Source: JACQFK01 sp964619955 (GTDB lineage Bacteria; Planctomycetota; MHYJ01; JACPRB01). Taken from it: DNA of 64,000 nucleotides. The notes below the pieces were generated by a model. The model saw only the letters and a list, made by a program, of their open reading frames with translations, did no database searches and was not told where the DNA came from. The stretch covers positions 1 to 64,000 of the forward strand of contig CAZUJF010000003.1 in the NCBI GenBank assembly GCA_964619955.1, read 5' to 3'. The translations under genes were made by a program, and so were the position numbers. Within the stretch, counting starts at the first letter, position 1. Every line of letters begins with the position of its first letter. Positions 50,309 to 59,503 of this stretch are shown in pieces.

Positions 50309-51405
50309 GTGCGCATCCGCGAAAACGCGCCGAGGCCGAACAGGCCGAACGCGAGCGACGGGAGCCAGGCTCCGAGCACCGGATGAATCGTGCCGCGGTT
50401 GCCGAGATCCGTGCAGGCGAAATACGCGAGGTAGTATCCGACGCAGAGGAGGAAGCAGAAGAAGAGCCCCTTGGCCATGCTCTTGGAGTGGGCGGCGACG
50501 ACGAAGGGCAGGCCGATGAGGACGAGCACCAGGGCCGAGAGGGGGAAGGAGAAGCGGTTGTGCACCTTGAGCGTGCAGGAGGGGACATGGGGGTAGCGTT
50601 TCATGTCCTGCCGGAGTTTCGAGAACGTGGCGAAGGGGAAGCGGCTCGTGAACGAGGTGCTCTTCCGGAGGGAGTCGGGCGTGAACGGGGCCTCGATCAC
50701 GCTTCCCTCGGGGGGGATCGGCTCGCGGCGGGTCTGCGGCTTCTCGCCGTCCTTGATCACGAGCTGCAGCGGGTACTCGATCGTCCCCTCGTAGGCCACC
50801 CAGCGGCGGCGTCCGCCGTGCCAGCGGGCGCGGGCGGCGTCGATGATCTCGATGGTGCGCGCGTCGTCGTCCAGTTTGGTGATGCGGACGGCCCCGCTGA
50901 GCTCCTTGTGGACCACGTCGTATTTCTTCGCCCAGAGCTTGGTGTAGCCGTCGTATTCTTCGACCGCATGGCTCACGCCGCGGGCGTTGAGGATCTCCTC
51001 GGTGTCGGTGATGCGGTCCCCGATGCGGGCGAGGACGAACTCGTCCATGACGGCCATGGCGAGGCCCCCCAGGACCGCGACGCCGAGGAAGGGCAGGCAC
51101 ATGCGCCGGAGGCTGGTGCCGGAGGCGGCGACCGGGAGGATCTCGTTGGTCCGGGAGAGCTTCACCACCGTGAAGATGGGGGCGAAGAGCAGGACGCAGG
51201 GCAGCAGGAAGGTGAGGATCATCGGCACCCTCACGAGGTAGTACTCCCCGAGGAAGAGGAGGAGGGGGACGTCCTTCAATTCCAGGAAGCGTCCGAGTTT
51301 GGAGGCGAAATCCACCGTGAGGAAGAGGGCGACGAACGCCACCGTGAACATGGCCAGCGCGGGAAGGAAGATGGACAGGACGTAGCGGTCGAGGAGGCGG
51401 ATCAT
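50305..51405 (-). CDS. LptF/LptG-family permease (second copy)
   Basis: A 366-residue YjgP/YjgQ-type protein: six predicted transmembrane helices with a large periplasmic beta-jellyroll domain between the third and fourth. The N-terminus MIRLLDRYVLSIFLPAL and helix FSFPLSALVLVLIGLPF are typical. With its partner it would form the LptFG channel for lipopolysaccharide extraction. Overlaps its neighbours by ATGA at both ends. Confidence 0.9.
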   Translation of the reverse strand: MIRLLDRYVLSIFLPALAMFTVAFVALFLTVDFASKLGRFLELKDVPLLLFLGEYYLVRVPMILTFLLPCVLLFAPIFTVVKLSRTNEILPVAASGTSLRRMCLPFLGVAVLGGLAMAVMDEFVLARIGDRITDTEEILNARGVSHAVEEYDGYTKLWAKKYDVVHKELSGAVRITKLDDDARTIEIIDAARARWHGGRRRWVAYEGTIEYPLQLVIKDGEKPQTRREPIPPEGSVIEAPFTPDSLRKSTSFTSRFPFATFSKLRQDMKRYPHVPSCTLKVHNRFSFPLSALVLVLIGLPFVVAAHSKSMAKGLFFCFLLCVGYYLAYFACTDLGNRGTIHPVLGAWLPSLAFGLFGLGAFSRMRT

Positions 51406-52463
51406 TTCCGGTAGATCCCCCCGAGGAGCAGCGCGGAAAGCAGGGCCAGGAAGGCGTCGGGGGCCCAGGCGGCGACGACGGGGTGGACGCGCCCCTTGTC
51501 GCCGAGGCCCTGGAAGATGAAGAAGCTGACGAAGTAGACGAGCAGGGGCGGCAGGGCGGCGCCGAGGCCGGCGAGCCGGGATCCGCGCTTGACGAGCATG
51601 CCGATGGGGACGGCGACGAGCACGAGCAGCAGTGGGGCGGCGGAGGCCGCGTAGCGGGTCTGAAGGACCGTGAGGATGGAGGCCCGGCGGGAGGGATCCC
51701 CGGTCGCCGCCAGCTCCTCCTGCAACTCCTCCTTGGAGCGGTCCTCGAGACGGCGTTCGGCCTTGCTCAGATCCTCGAGTTCCAGGGGCAGGGAGACGTC
51801 GCTTTCCGCGCTGAACGTCTGCTCCACGCCTTTCTCGGAGATCTGCCGGTACCTCGGCTTCGACATGACCAGGGAGATCTTCTGCCCGTCCGAGCGGATG
51901 CTGCCGCTGGGGGCGAAATACTCCATGACGACGCGGTCGCCTTCGAACTGCATCAGCGAGGGCCGTTCCATGCGGCCGTTCTGGTAGTCCGCGTAACTCA
52001 GGCGGATCTTGCCGATCCGGAACTCCTGCTGGCCCGGGGGCGGCAGGCGGAGGGCCTCGAGCGTGGCTTCCCGGAACGCGAGGCGGCGGGCGTGCCGGGC
52101 GAAGGGGATGACCTGTTCGTTCAACACCCAGGCGCCGGCGCAGATGAGGATTCCGAAGAGGAAGGCCGGCGCCAGGATGCGGTTGGCGTGGATGCCGCAG
52201 GTGCGCATCGCGTTGAGCTCGTTCTCGGCGGCGAGGCGCCCGTAGACCAGCGTCGTCGCCGTGGTCACCGCCCCCAGCAGCGCCCACATGGCGACATACC
52301 CGAGCGCCAGGGGCAGCACCTTCAGGATGACGACGAGCCCCGCGCCCTCGAAATTCCGGATGACCTGGAACATCGTCCCGACGAGGCAGACGGCGATGAT
52401 CGCGGCGAACGTGAACAGGAACGCCTGGATCAGCTCCCTCAGGATGTAGCGCTGCAGGATCAT
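51402..52463 (-). CDS. LptF/LptG-family permease (first copy)
   Basis: A 353-residue paralogue of the next gene, with the same six-helix plus jellyroll layout (MILQRYILRELIQAFLFTF; LVLVAVPIGMLVKRG; FIFQGLGDKGRVHP). Two adjacent copies fit the LptF and LptG pair, but which is which is not determinable. It follows directly after the two ABC genes, coupled by ATGA. No LptB is in the window. Confidence 0.9.
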   Translation of the reverse strand: MILQRYILRELIQAFLFTFAAIIAVCLVGTMFQVIRNFEGAGLVVILKVLPLALGYVAMWALLGAVTTATTLVYGRLAAENELNAMRTCGIHANRILAPAFLFGILICAGAWVLNEQVIPFARHARRLAFREATLEALRLPPPGQQEFRIGKIRLSYADYQNGRMERPSLMQFEGDRVVMEYFAPSGSIRSDGQKISLVMSKPRYRQISEKGVEQTFSAESDVSLPLELEDLSKAERRLEDRSKEELQEELAATGDPSRRASILTVLQTRYAASAAPLLLVLVAVPIGMLVKRGSRLAGLGAALPPLLVYFVSFFIFQGLGDKGRVHPVVAAWAPDAFLALLSALLLGGIYRK

Positions 52464-54286
52464 GCCGCCCCCCCGGGATGCAGCAGGGGGTCCAGGACGG
52501 CCGGTCCGGCGCCCGTCCCGGTCGCCGCCTTCTGCAGCCGGTAGAGCTTCCGGTAGAGGCCGTCCCGCGCGATCAGCTCCGCGTGGCTGCCCTCCTCCCG
52601 GACGGCGCCCTGTTCGAGGACGAGGATGCGGTCGCAGCGCTGGATCGTCGAAAGCCGGTGCGCCACCACGAGGGAGGTCCGGCCTTTCATCATCCGGTCC
52701 AGGGCGTCCTGGATCAGGCGCTCCGTTTCCGCGTCCACGCTGGACGTGGCCTCGTCGAGGACGAGGATGCGGGGGTCGAAGGCGAGGGCGCGCGCGAACG
52801 ACAGCAGCTGGCGCTCGCCGGAGGAAAGGGCGGCGCCGCGTTCCAGGACGGGCGTGTCGTAGCCCTTGGGCAGCCGGTCGATGAAGCGGTCCGCATGGAC
52901 GGCCTTCGCCGCCGCCTCGACGCGGCCGCGGTCGAAGGAGGTCTCGCCGAGCCGGACGTTGTCCTCCACGGTGCCGGCGAAGAGGAAGACGTCCTGGAGC
53001 ACCAGGCCCATCTGGCGCCGCAGCGAGCGCAGGTCGTAGTCGCGGACGTCCCGTCCGTCGATGCGGACCGCGCCCGAGACCGGGTCGTAGAAACGCAGCA
53101 GCAGGTTGATCAGCGTGCTCTTGCCCGCGCCGGTGAGGCCCACCACGGCGAGGCTGCGGCCGGGCTCCAGGCGGAACGAGAGGTCCCTGAGCACGGGGGT
53201 CTTCCCGTCGTAGCTGAACGAGACGCGGTCGAATTCGATCTCCCCGCGGAGGGGCGGGGCGGGAAGGGCGCCCGGGCGGTCCTCCACCGAAGGGGGCGTG
53301 TCGAGGATGGCGAAAACCCGCTCGCTCGAGGCCATCGCGGCCTGGACGATGTTGTACTTCTCGGCGATCTCGCGGACGGGCATGAAGAACTTGTGCACGT
53401 AATACCAGAACGCGAGGAAGGCGCCCAGCGTGAGGGAGCCTCCCAGGATGCTGCGCCCGCCCACCCAGACCAGGAGCGCCATGCCCAGCGAGAAGAGCAC
53501 CTCGATGGCCGGGAAGAAGATCGAGTACGCGAACATCGCGTCGATGGCGCTGTCCCGGTAGGCGGCGTTCTTCTCCCGGAAGCGGTCCAGGCAGCCGGCC
53601 TCGCGCCCGAAGGTCTGGAGCGTCCTCATCCCCGTGACGTTCTCGTTCAAGGCGGAATTGAGGCGCGCGATCTTCACGCGCAGGTCGCGGTAGCGCTCCC
53701 GCGCGGTCTTCCGGAAGAGCAGGCTCATGGCGAGCACGAGCGGGGTCACCGCCATCGTGACGAGCGCCAGCTTCCAGTCCGTCACGAACATCATCGTCAT
53801 GACGCCGGCGAGCATGAGCAGGTCGGCCGCGAACTCCACGAGGCCCGAGGTGAACAGTTCGTTGAGGTTCTCCACGTCGTTCGTGATCCGCACGTTGAGG
53901 CGCCCCACCGGGTTCCGGTCGAAGAAGGAGATCGAGAGGCGCTGGAGTTTCCCGAAGAGGTCCATGCGGAGGTCGAGGATCACGCGTTGCCCCACGAAGT
54001 TCGTGACCCAGGCGTAGGCGAATTCGAAAAGGGCGACCGCCACGACCGCGCCCAGGAACCAGAGGGCATGGCGGGCGACGCCGTCCAGGTCCTTGGCCGC
54101 CAGGGGTCCGTCGACGGCCTTCTGGAGCAGGACGGGTCCGGCGAGATCGGCCGCGATGCGGCCGGACAGCAGCAGGAAGGTGAGGGCGACCCAGGGGGCG
54201 TAGGGGCGCACATAGCCCAGGAAGCGCCGCATGAGGCGTCCGTCGTAGTTTTTCGAGAGGGCGTCCTCCTCGTTCCACTCGTTCAT
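52460..54286 (-). CDS. ABC exporter half-transporter, consensus Walker B subunit
   Basis: A 608-residue half-transporter: six helices of the type I exporter fold (about 25-330), then a nucleotide-binding domain. Walker A is GLTGAGKST, Walker B ILVLDEATS with the catalytic Glu, switch His in VVAHRLS, but the signature is LSSGE where LSGGQ is expected. Together with the next subunit it would make a heterodimer with one consensus and one degenerate ATP site. Starts at 54286, overlapping its partner by ATGA. Confidence 0.94.
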   Translation of the reverse strand: MNEWNEEDALSKNYDGRLMRRFLGYVRPYAPWVALTFLLLSGRIAADLAGPVLLQKAVDGPLAAKDLDGVARHALWFLGAVVAVALFEFAYAWVTNFVGQRVILDLRMDLFGKLQRLSISFFDRNPVGRLNVRITNDVENLNELFTSGLVEFAADLLMLAGVMTMMFVTDWKLALVTMAVTPLVLAMSLLFRKTARERYRDLRVKIARLNSALNENVTGMRTLQTFGREAGCLDRFREKNAAYRDSAIDAMFAYSIFFPAIEVLFSLGMALLVWVGGRSILGGSLTLGAFLAFWYYVHKFFMPVREIAEKYNIVQAAMASSERVFAILDTPPSVEDRPGALPAPPLRGEIEFDRVSFSYDGKTPVLRDLSFRLEPGRSLAVVGLTGAGKSTLINLLLRFYDPVSGAVRIDGRDVRDYDLRSLRRQMGLVLQDVFLFAGTVEDNVRLGETSFDRGRVEAAAKAVHADRFIDRLPKGYDTPVLERGAALSSGERQLLSFARALAFDPRILVLDEATSSVDAETERLIQDALDRMMKGRTSLVVAHRLSTIQRCDRILVLEQGAVREEGSHAELIARDGLYRKLYRLQKAATGTGAGPAVLDPLLHPGGAA

Positions 54287-56031
54287 GGGCGGGCCAGCTC
54301 CTCCTGCAGTTTCTGGCTCTCCCAGAGGCGGGCGTAGAGGCCGCCGGCGGCGAGGAGCTCCTCGTGGCGGCCGCGGCCGGCGAGGCGGCCCTCGTCGAGC
54401 ACGAGGATCTGGTCGGCGTCGACGACGTCCGCGAGGCGGTGCGTGACGACGATCGTGGTGCGCCCGCGGCCGAAGTCCCGCAGGCCGGCCTGGATCTCCC
54501 GTTCGGTGTGGGAGTCCACGCTGGACAGGGCGTCGTCGAGGAAGAGGATGCGCGGGTCGCGGACGAGGGCGCGCGCGATGGCGGTGCGCTGGCGCTGTCC
54601 GCCGGAGAGGGTGACCCCGCGCTCGCCGATGACGGTGTCGAGCCCCTGGGGGAACTTGTCGAGATCCGCGGAGAGCCGGGACAGGTCCGCGGCGCGGCGG
54701 ATCTCCTCGTCGGAGCCGGCCCCCAGCCCGCCGAACGCGATGTTGTCCCGGATCTTCTCGGAGAAGAGGAAGAGGTCCTGGGGCACGCTTCCCACCGCCG
54801 AGCGGATCGCGGACTTCGGGATCTCGTTCACGTCGCGCCCGTCCAGGAAGAGCATGCCGGGGGGCGCGGGGTAATGCCGCAGCAGCAGCTGGAGCAGGGT
54901 GGTCTTGCCGGAGCCCGTGCGGCCCACGATGGCGGTCCGGCTGCCCGCCTCGATGACGAAGGAGACGTCCTGGAGCGCGGGCGGCCGGTCGGCGGCATAG
55001 CGGAACGTGAGGTGGCGGGCCTCGAGCCGGCCCCGGACGGCGGCCTCGAGGGGGCGGGCGAGGGAGTCGTCCACCTCGGGCCTGCTTTCCCAGATCTCCC
55101 CGAGCCGGCTCAGGCAGGCGAGGCCGCGTTGGACGAGGTTGACGACCCAGCCCAGGGCGACCATGGGCCAGAGGAGCTGGAACTGGTAGGCGATGAAGGC
55201 GCCGAGCACGCCCTTGCTCAGGCCGCCCTCCACGACCCCGCGTCCGCCGACCAGGAGGGTGACGACCATGGCGCCCTCCGCGAGGAGCAGGATGGCCGCC
55301 CAGCCGCCGCTGCGCCAGCGGGCGAGCCTCAGGTTCCGGTCCCGGTACTCCGCGCAGAGCGTGCGGTAGCGGGCGGTCTCGTTGTCCTCCTGGACGAAGG
55401 CGCGCACGACGCGCGCGCCGGAGAAGTTCTCCTGCGCGCGGCTGGAAAGCAGGCCGAGCTGGGCCTGGACGTCGAGCGAGAGCGCCTGCATGCGGCTGCC
55501 GGCGAACATCATGACGAGGCTCACGGCGGCGAGGGGGATGAGGCAGAGGGCGGCCAGGCGCGGGTGGAGCCAGAGCATGGATCCGATGGAGGCGGCGAAG
55601 AGGAGGCCGGTCGAGGCGACGGCCATGAGCCCGACGCCGTACATCATGCGCACGCCCTCGAGATCGTTGATCGCGCGCGAGGTGATCTCCCCGGTGGCGT
55701 TGCGGTCGTAGTAGCCGGCGGAGAGGGTCTCGAGGTGGGCGAAGAGGTCGTTGCGCATCTCGAACTCCACGCGGCGCGAGGCGGCGAGGATGAGGTAGCG
55801 GCCGCCGAAGAGCAGCGCGCCCCGGGCCAGGGCGACCCCGAGGATGAGCGCGGCGGCGCCGAGGATGAAGTCCGGCGTGGCCGCCCCGCGGTCGAGGCGG
55901 TCGATGACCTCCTTGACGATGAGCGGGGCGGGCTGGCTGCAGGCGGCGGCCAGCACCACGAGCAGGAGGCCGCCGAGGAAGGCCCCGCGGTGGCGCATCA
56001 GATAGGGCTTCAGACGTCCCGGATGCTTCAT
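54283..56031 (-). CDS. ABC exporter half-transporter, degenerate Walker B subunit
   Basis: A 582-residue half-transporter, first gene of the operon. Six helices and an NBD with Walker A GRTGSGKTT and a canonical signature LSGGQ, but Walker B ends ILFLDDALS, with Asp in place of the catalytic Glu. The His switch (VVTHRLADV) is intact. This complements the partner. TAGAAT (56048-56043) ends eleven bases before the ATG at 56031. MsbA-like roles are plausible because LptF/LptG follow. Confidence 0.94.
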   Translation of the reverse strand: MKHPGRLKPYLMRHRGAFLGGLLLVVLAAACSQPAPLIVKEVIDRLDRGAATPDFILGAAALILGVALARGALLFGGRYLILAASRRVEFEMRNDLFAHLETLSAGYYDRNATGEITSRAINDLEGVRMMYGVGLMAVASTGLLFAASIGSMLWLHPRLAALCLIPLAAVSLVMMFAGSRMQALSLDVQAQLGLLSSRAQENFSGARVVRAFVQEDNETARYRTLCAEYRDRNLRLARWRSGGWAAILLLAEGAMVVTLLVGGRGVVEGGLSKGVLGAFIAYQFQLLWPMVALGWVVNLVQRGLACLSRLGEIWESRPEVDDSLARPLEAAVRGRLEARHLTFRYAADRPPALQDVSFVIEAGSRTAIVGRTGSGKTTLLQLLLRHYPAPPGMLFLDGRDVNEIPKSAIRSAVGSVPQDLFLFSEKIRDNIAFGGLGAGSDEEIRRAADLSRLSADLDKFPQGLDTVIGERGVTLSGGQRQRTAIARALVRDPRILFLDDALSSVDSHTEREIQAGLRDFGRGRTTIVVTHRLADVVDADQILVLDEGRLAGRGRHEELLAAGGLYARLWESQKLQEELARP

Positions 56032-56106
56032 CGAAGCGGGGCATTCTAGCATCTGGGGGCGGCGGGAGGGAGGGCGCCAAGTGCTGGAGAATCCGGGGCT
56101 TTCCGG

Positions 56107-56112
56107 TATGAT
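56107..56112 (+). promoter_or_regulatory. -10 element of the methyltransferase gene
   Basis: TATGAT ends six bases before the ATG at 56119. Confidence 0.55.
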
Positions 56113-56118
56113 TCCGGG

Positions 56119-56796
56119 ATGAACGACCCCGCCTACGAAGAGCGCATGCGCCAGGAGTGGAACGCCCGGGCGCAGAAGAGCTTCATGCAGTACACCTCGG
56201 GGACCCAGACCGAGAACGAGAAGGACTACATGGAGTCGGCCCGCCGGGACGCGGGCACGATCCTGAAGTACCTGGGCGGCGCCGACACGAAGACCTGGAA
56301 GGCGATCGACCTGGGCTGCGGTCCCGGGCGCATCATCCAGGTGCTGGCGCCGCGCTTCGCGGAAGTGCACGGCGTGGACGTCTCCGACGAGATGCTCCGC
56401 CTCGGCCGCGAGCGCTTGAAGGAGCATCCGAACGTCCAGCTCCACCGGGTGGAGGGGACCTCCCTCAAGCAGTTCCCCGACAGGCATTTCCAGGTGATGT
56501 GGTCCTACTCGGTGCTCTACCACATGCCGAGAAACGTCTACTACGCCTATCTCAAGGAACTGGGCCGGGTGATGGCTCCGGGCGGGCTGCTGATCTACCA
56601 GCTGGCGCAGCTGTATTCCATCCGGCGCTGGCTCAACGCGATCTTCCGCTCCGAATACTCCGACGGCGACACGAACAAGCGGCGCTTCTACACGCCCGGC
56701 CATCTGCGCTCGCTGGCCGCGGAGAACGGCTTCGAGGTGCTCGCCATCGAGCCGGGACCCGGCCACGACCTCTGGTGCCACTGGCGGAAGAAATAG
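56119..56796 (+). CDS. Class I SAM-dependent methyltransferase
   Basis: A 225-residue protein. Motif I AIDLGCGPGRI and post-motif VHGVDVSDEM show a class I methyltransferase of the UbiE/COQ5-like type (Methyltransf_11). Substrate not readable. Divergent from the ABC/Lpt operon, with a very short intergenic region. Confidence 0.9.
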   Translation: MNDPAYEERMRQEWNARAQKSFMQYTSGTQTENEKDYMESARRDAGTILKYLGGADTKTWKAIDLGCGPGRIIQVLAPRFAEVHGVDVSDEMLRLGRERLKEHPNVQLHRVEGTSLKQFPDRHFQVMWSYSVLYHMPRNVYYAYLKELGRVMAPGGLLIYQLAQLYSIRRWLNAIFRSEYSDGDTNKRRFYTPGHLRSLAAENGFEVLAIEPGPGHDLWCHWRKK

Positions 56797-56873
56797 ACGC
56801 TGTGGCTATTGCCGCCCGGATGGGGGATACTGGCCGTTGCGGTCACTGAATGCCGTCGTAAGGAGCTTGAATC

Positions 56874-57383
56874 ATGCAGCCTCCCCTGTATCCCCCCGAC
56901 GCCGTCCAGCCCCTGCGCGACGAACTGACCGCCGTGGGCCTGAAGGACCTGCTCACGCCCGAGGAGGTCGACCGGGCCGCCGCGGCGCCGGGCACGGCGC
57001 TCTTCGTGATCAACTCGATCTGCGGCTGCGCCGGCGGAACGGCGCGGCCCGCGGTGGCGATCGCGCTCCAGAACAAGGTGATCCCCGACCGGCTCTGCGC
57101 CGTGTTCGCGGGCATGGAGCGCGAGGCCGTGGACCGTCTCCGCAAGCTCCACGCGGAGGCCGCGCACCCGTCGTCGCCCTCGATGGTGCTCTTCAAGGAC
57201 GGAAAAGTCGCGGCGATGTTTCCGCGCGAGGTGATCGAGAACCAGGACGCCCAGGGCCTGGCCGGGGCGCTCGTGAAGGCGTTCGAGGCGCATTGCGCGC
57301 GGCCGGGGCCTTCGATCCCCGCCGGGCAGTTCGCGAAGCTGAAGAACGCGCGCGCCTGCGGCTCCTCCATCCCCCGCGCGTAG
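56874..57383 (+). CDS. BrxA/BrxB-family bacilliredoxin
   Basis: A 169-residue protein of the DUF1094/YphP family. The active site is CGCAGG within SICGCAGGTARP, and ARACGSS near the C-terminus supplies another conserved Cys. In Firmicutes these remove bacillithiol from proteins; in other phyla the thiol partner is uncertain. AAGGAG lies eight bases before the ATG, so this gene uses a conventional ribosome-binding site. Confidence 0.9.
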   Translation: MQPPLYPPDAVQPLRDELTAVGLKDLLTPEEVDRAAAAPGTALFVINSICGCAGGTARPAVAIALQNKVIPDRLCAVFAGMEREAVDRLRKLHAEAAHPSSPSMVLFKDGKVAAMFPREVIENQDAQGLAGALVKAFEAHCARPGPSIPAGQFAKLKNARACGSSIPRA

Positions 57384-57386
57384 CCT

Positions 57387-58502
57387 TCAGCGGCGCTCGG
57401 CGGCCACCTTGAGCACTTCGACGGCGGCGCGGCCGCTGGCCCCCGGGGCGCCGAGCTTCCGCCCGACCTCGGCGAGGTCCTTCCGCATGACCGCCAGGCG
57501 GCCGTCGCGGAGGATCGAGACCGCCTCTTTCGCCAGCAGGGCGGGCTTGGCCTTGCCCTGGTACATCTCCGGCACCACGCGGCGCCCCGCCACGATGTTC
57601 ACGAGGGAGAAGTCCTTCGTGTTCAGCCAGACCAGGGGGCCGAAGAGGTAGGCCGTCACGGGGTTCAGCTTGTAGGTCACGATCATCGGCGTGCCGTACA
57701 TGCCCGCCTCGAGCGTCGCCGTGCCGGAGGCGACGAGCAGCAGGTCGCTCGACGCCAGCACCTCCGGCGTGCGGTTCCAGACGACCTCCAGGCCCTGGCC
57801 GCTGACCAGCTTGGGGTCCATGTTCGGCGCGCAGGCGACGACGAACTTCGCCTCCGGGACGTCCTTCGCGATGAGCGCGGCCGTGTCCCGGAGGACCGGG
57901 AGCAGGGAGCGGAACTGCTTCCGCCGGCTCCCGGGCAGCAGCCCGATGAGCAGGGGGGGCGAGCCCAGCTCGCGCCGGAAGGCCTCGCGGTCGATCTCGC
58001 GCCGGGTGTCGACGAGGGGGTTGCCGACGAACGTCACGTCCACCCCCGCATCCCGGTAGATCTTCTCCTCGAAATCGAAGATGACGAGCATCTTGCGGAC
58101 GACCTTCCGGATGGTCTTGATGCGGCCCTTGCGCCAGGCCCAGATCTGGGGGCTGATGTAATAGACCACCGGGATGCCGTGGTCCTTCACGCGGGCGGCG
58201 AAGCGCAGGTTGAAGTCCGGGGAGTCGATCAGGACCACCGCCTGGGGCCGGTGGGATTTGAGCGCGCTCTGGAGCGAGCGGTACAGCCGCGCGTAGCGGT
58301 CGAAGTTGCGCACGACCTCCACCACGCCGACCGTGGCGTGTTTCGTGGGATCGGCGAGGATCTCCACGCCGGCCTCGCGCATGTGGCTCCCGCCGGCGCC
58401 GACGAGGCGGATCGTGGGGTCCTTCGCCTTCAGCTCCCGGGCGAGGCTGGCCCCGTGGATGTCGCCGGAGGTCTCCATGGCGACGAGGAAGATCGTCGTC
58501 AT
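57387..58502 (-). CDS. lpxB: Lipid-A-disaccharide synthase
   Basis: A 371-residue GT19 protein. METSGDIHGA at the N-terminus (usually GExSGD), IDSPDFNLR and LLPGSRRKQ are conserved LpxB motifs. It joins UDP-2,3-diacylglucosamine and lipid X. Last gene of the lpx operon, six bases after the Gfo/Idh stop. Confidence 0.95.
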   Translation of the reverse strand: MTTIFLVAMETSGDIHGASLARELKAKDPTIRLVGAGGSHMREAGVEILADPTKHATVGVVEVVRNFDRYARLYRSLQSALKSHRPQAVVLIDSPDFNLRFAARVKDHGIPVVYYISPQIWAWRKGRIKTIRKVVRKMLVIFDFEEKIYRDAGVDVTFVGNPLVDTRREIDREAFRRELGSPPLLIGLLPGSRRKQFRSLLPVLRDTAALIAKDVPEAKFVVACAPNMDPKLVSGQGLEVVWNRTPEVLASSDLLLVASGTATLEAGMYGTPMIVTYKLNPVTAYLFGPLVWLNTKDFSLVNIVAGRRVVPEMYQGKAKPALLAKEAVSILRDGRLAVMRKDLAEVGRKLGAPGASGRAAVEVLKVAAERR

Positions 58503-58507
58503 CGCGC

Positions 58508-59503
58508 CTACTTCCAGCGGTGGCTGCGCATCTCGGCCAGGATGGTCTCGGCGGCCCGCATCGCGCGCACGCCGTGCTCGCCGGTGACGACGGGCTCCCG
58601 TCCGGTCTTGACGCAGTCCACGAAGCTCGCGAGCTCCCGGAGCAGGGGCTCCTCCTCGGCGAGCTTGACCTCCTGGATCGAGTAGAGGTCCTTGGGGATG
58701 ACGGCCAGATCGGCGATCGTGAGGTCGCGGTCCTTGGGGAGCTTCTTCAGCGCCTCCCCCAGCTGCGGCGTGGTGCGGTAGATCCAGGCCTCCTTGGAGA
58801 GGGTGTCGACGGTCACGTAGCAGTCCTCGGAGAAGATGCGCGTCTTGCGCATCGTCTTCTCGGAGATGCGGCTCGCGGTGAGGTTCGCGACGCAGCCGTC
58901 CTCGAACTCCAGCCGGACGCTGGCCATGTCCTCCTTGCCGAAGAGCAGGGACATGCCCACCGCGTCGACCCGCTTGAGCGGGCTGGGGTTGAGGTGCAGC
59001 ACGATGTCGAGGTCGTGGATCATCAGGTCCATGACGACGTCGATGTCGCTGGAGCGGAAGCGGAAGGGGGAGAGGCGGTGCGCCTCGATGAAGCGGGGTT
59101 TGCGGACGACGTCGAGCACCGCGGTGACCGCGGGATTGAAGCGCTCCACGTGGCCCACCTGCAGGGCCGCCTTGTGCTCGCGCCCGATGCGGCAGAGGTC
59201 CTCGCCCTGCTCGAGGGTCTTGGCGAGGGGTTTTTCCACCAGGGCCGGGATGCCGCGCGAGAGGAACTCGCGGGCCACGGCGTGATGATGGACCGTCGGG
59301 ACGGCGATGGAGACGGCGTCGACCTTCCCGAACAGTTCGCGGAAGTCCGAAAAGACCGGCGCGCCGTAGGGGGCGGCGATCTCGGCGGCGCGGGCGGCGT
59401 CGTTGTCGACGACCGCGGCGAGCACGCCGAGCTGGTGGTAGATCCGGGCGTGCTGCTTGCCCAGGTGGCCCACTCCGATGACGCCGACGCGGGGCTTATC
59501 CAA
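58508..59503 (-). CDS. Gfo/Idh/MocA oxidoreductase in the lpx operon
   Basis: A 331-residue NAD(P)-dependent oxidoreductase: Rossmann motif GVIGVGHLGKQH, VEKPLAKTLE and HVERFNPA are characteristic. The TTG start at 59503 overlaps the upstream stop by 8 bases and GGGAGG precedes it. Genes of this family often lie between lpxA and lpxB; in Acidithiobacillus and Leptospira the equivalent, GnnA, oxidises UDP-GlcNAc at C3 for the 3-amino type of lipid A. A GnnB aminotransferase is not visible here, so the function remains open. Confidence 0.88.
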   Translation of the reverse strand: MDKPRVGVIGVGHLGKQHARIYHQLGVLAAVVDNDAARAAEIAAPYGAPVFSDFRELFGKVDAVSIAVPTVHHHAVAREFLSRGIPALVEKPLAKTLEQGEDLCRIGREHKAALQVGHVERFNPAVTAVLDVVRKPRFIEAHRLSPFRFRSSDIDVVMDLMIHDLDIVLHLNPSPLKRVDAVGMSLLFGKEDMASVRLEFEDGCVANLTASRISEKTMRKTRIFSEDCYVTVDTLSKEAWIYRTTPQLGEALKKLPKDRDLTIADLAVIPKDLYSIQEVKLAEEEPLLRELASFVDCVKTGREPVVTGEHGVRAMRAAETILAEMRSHRWK

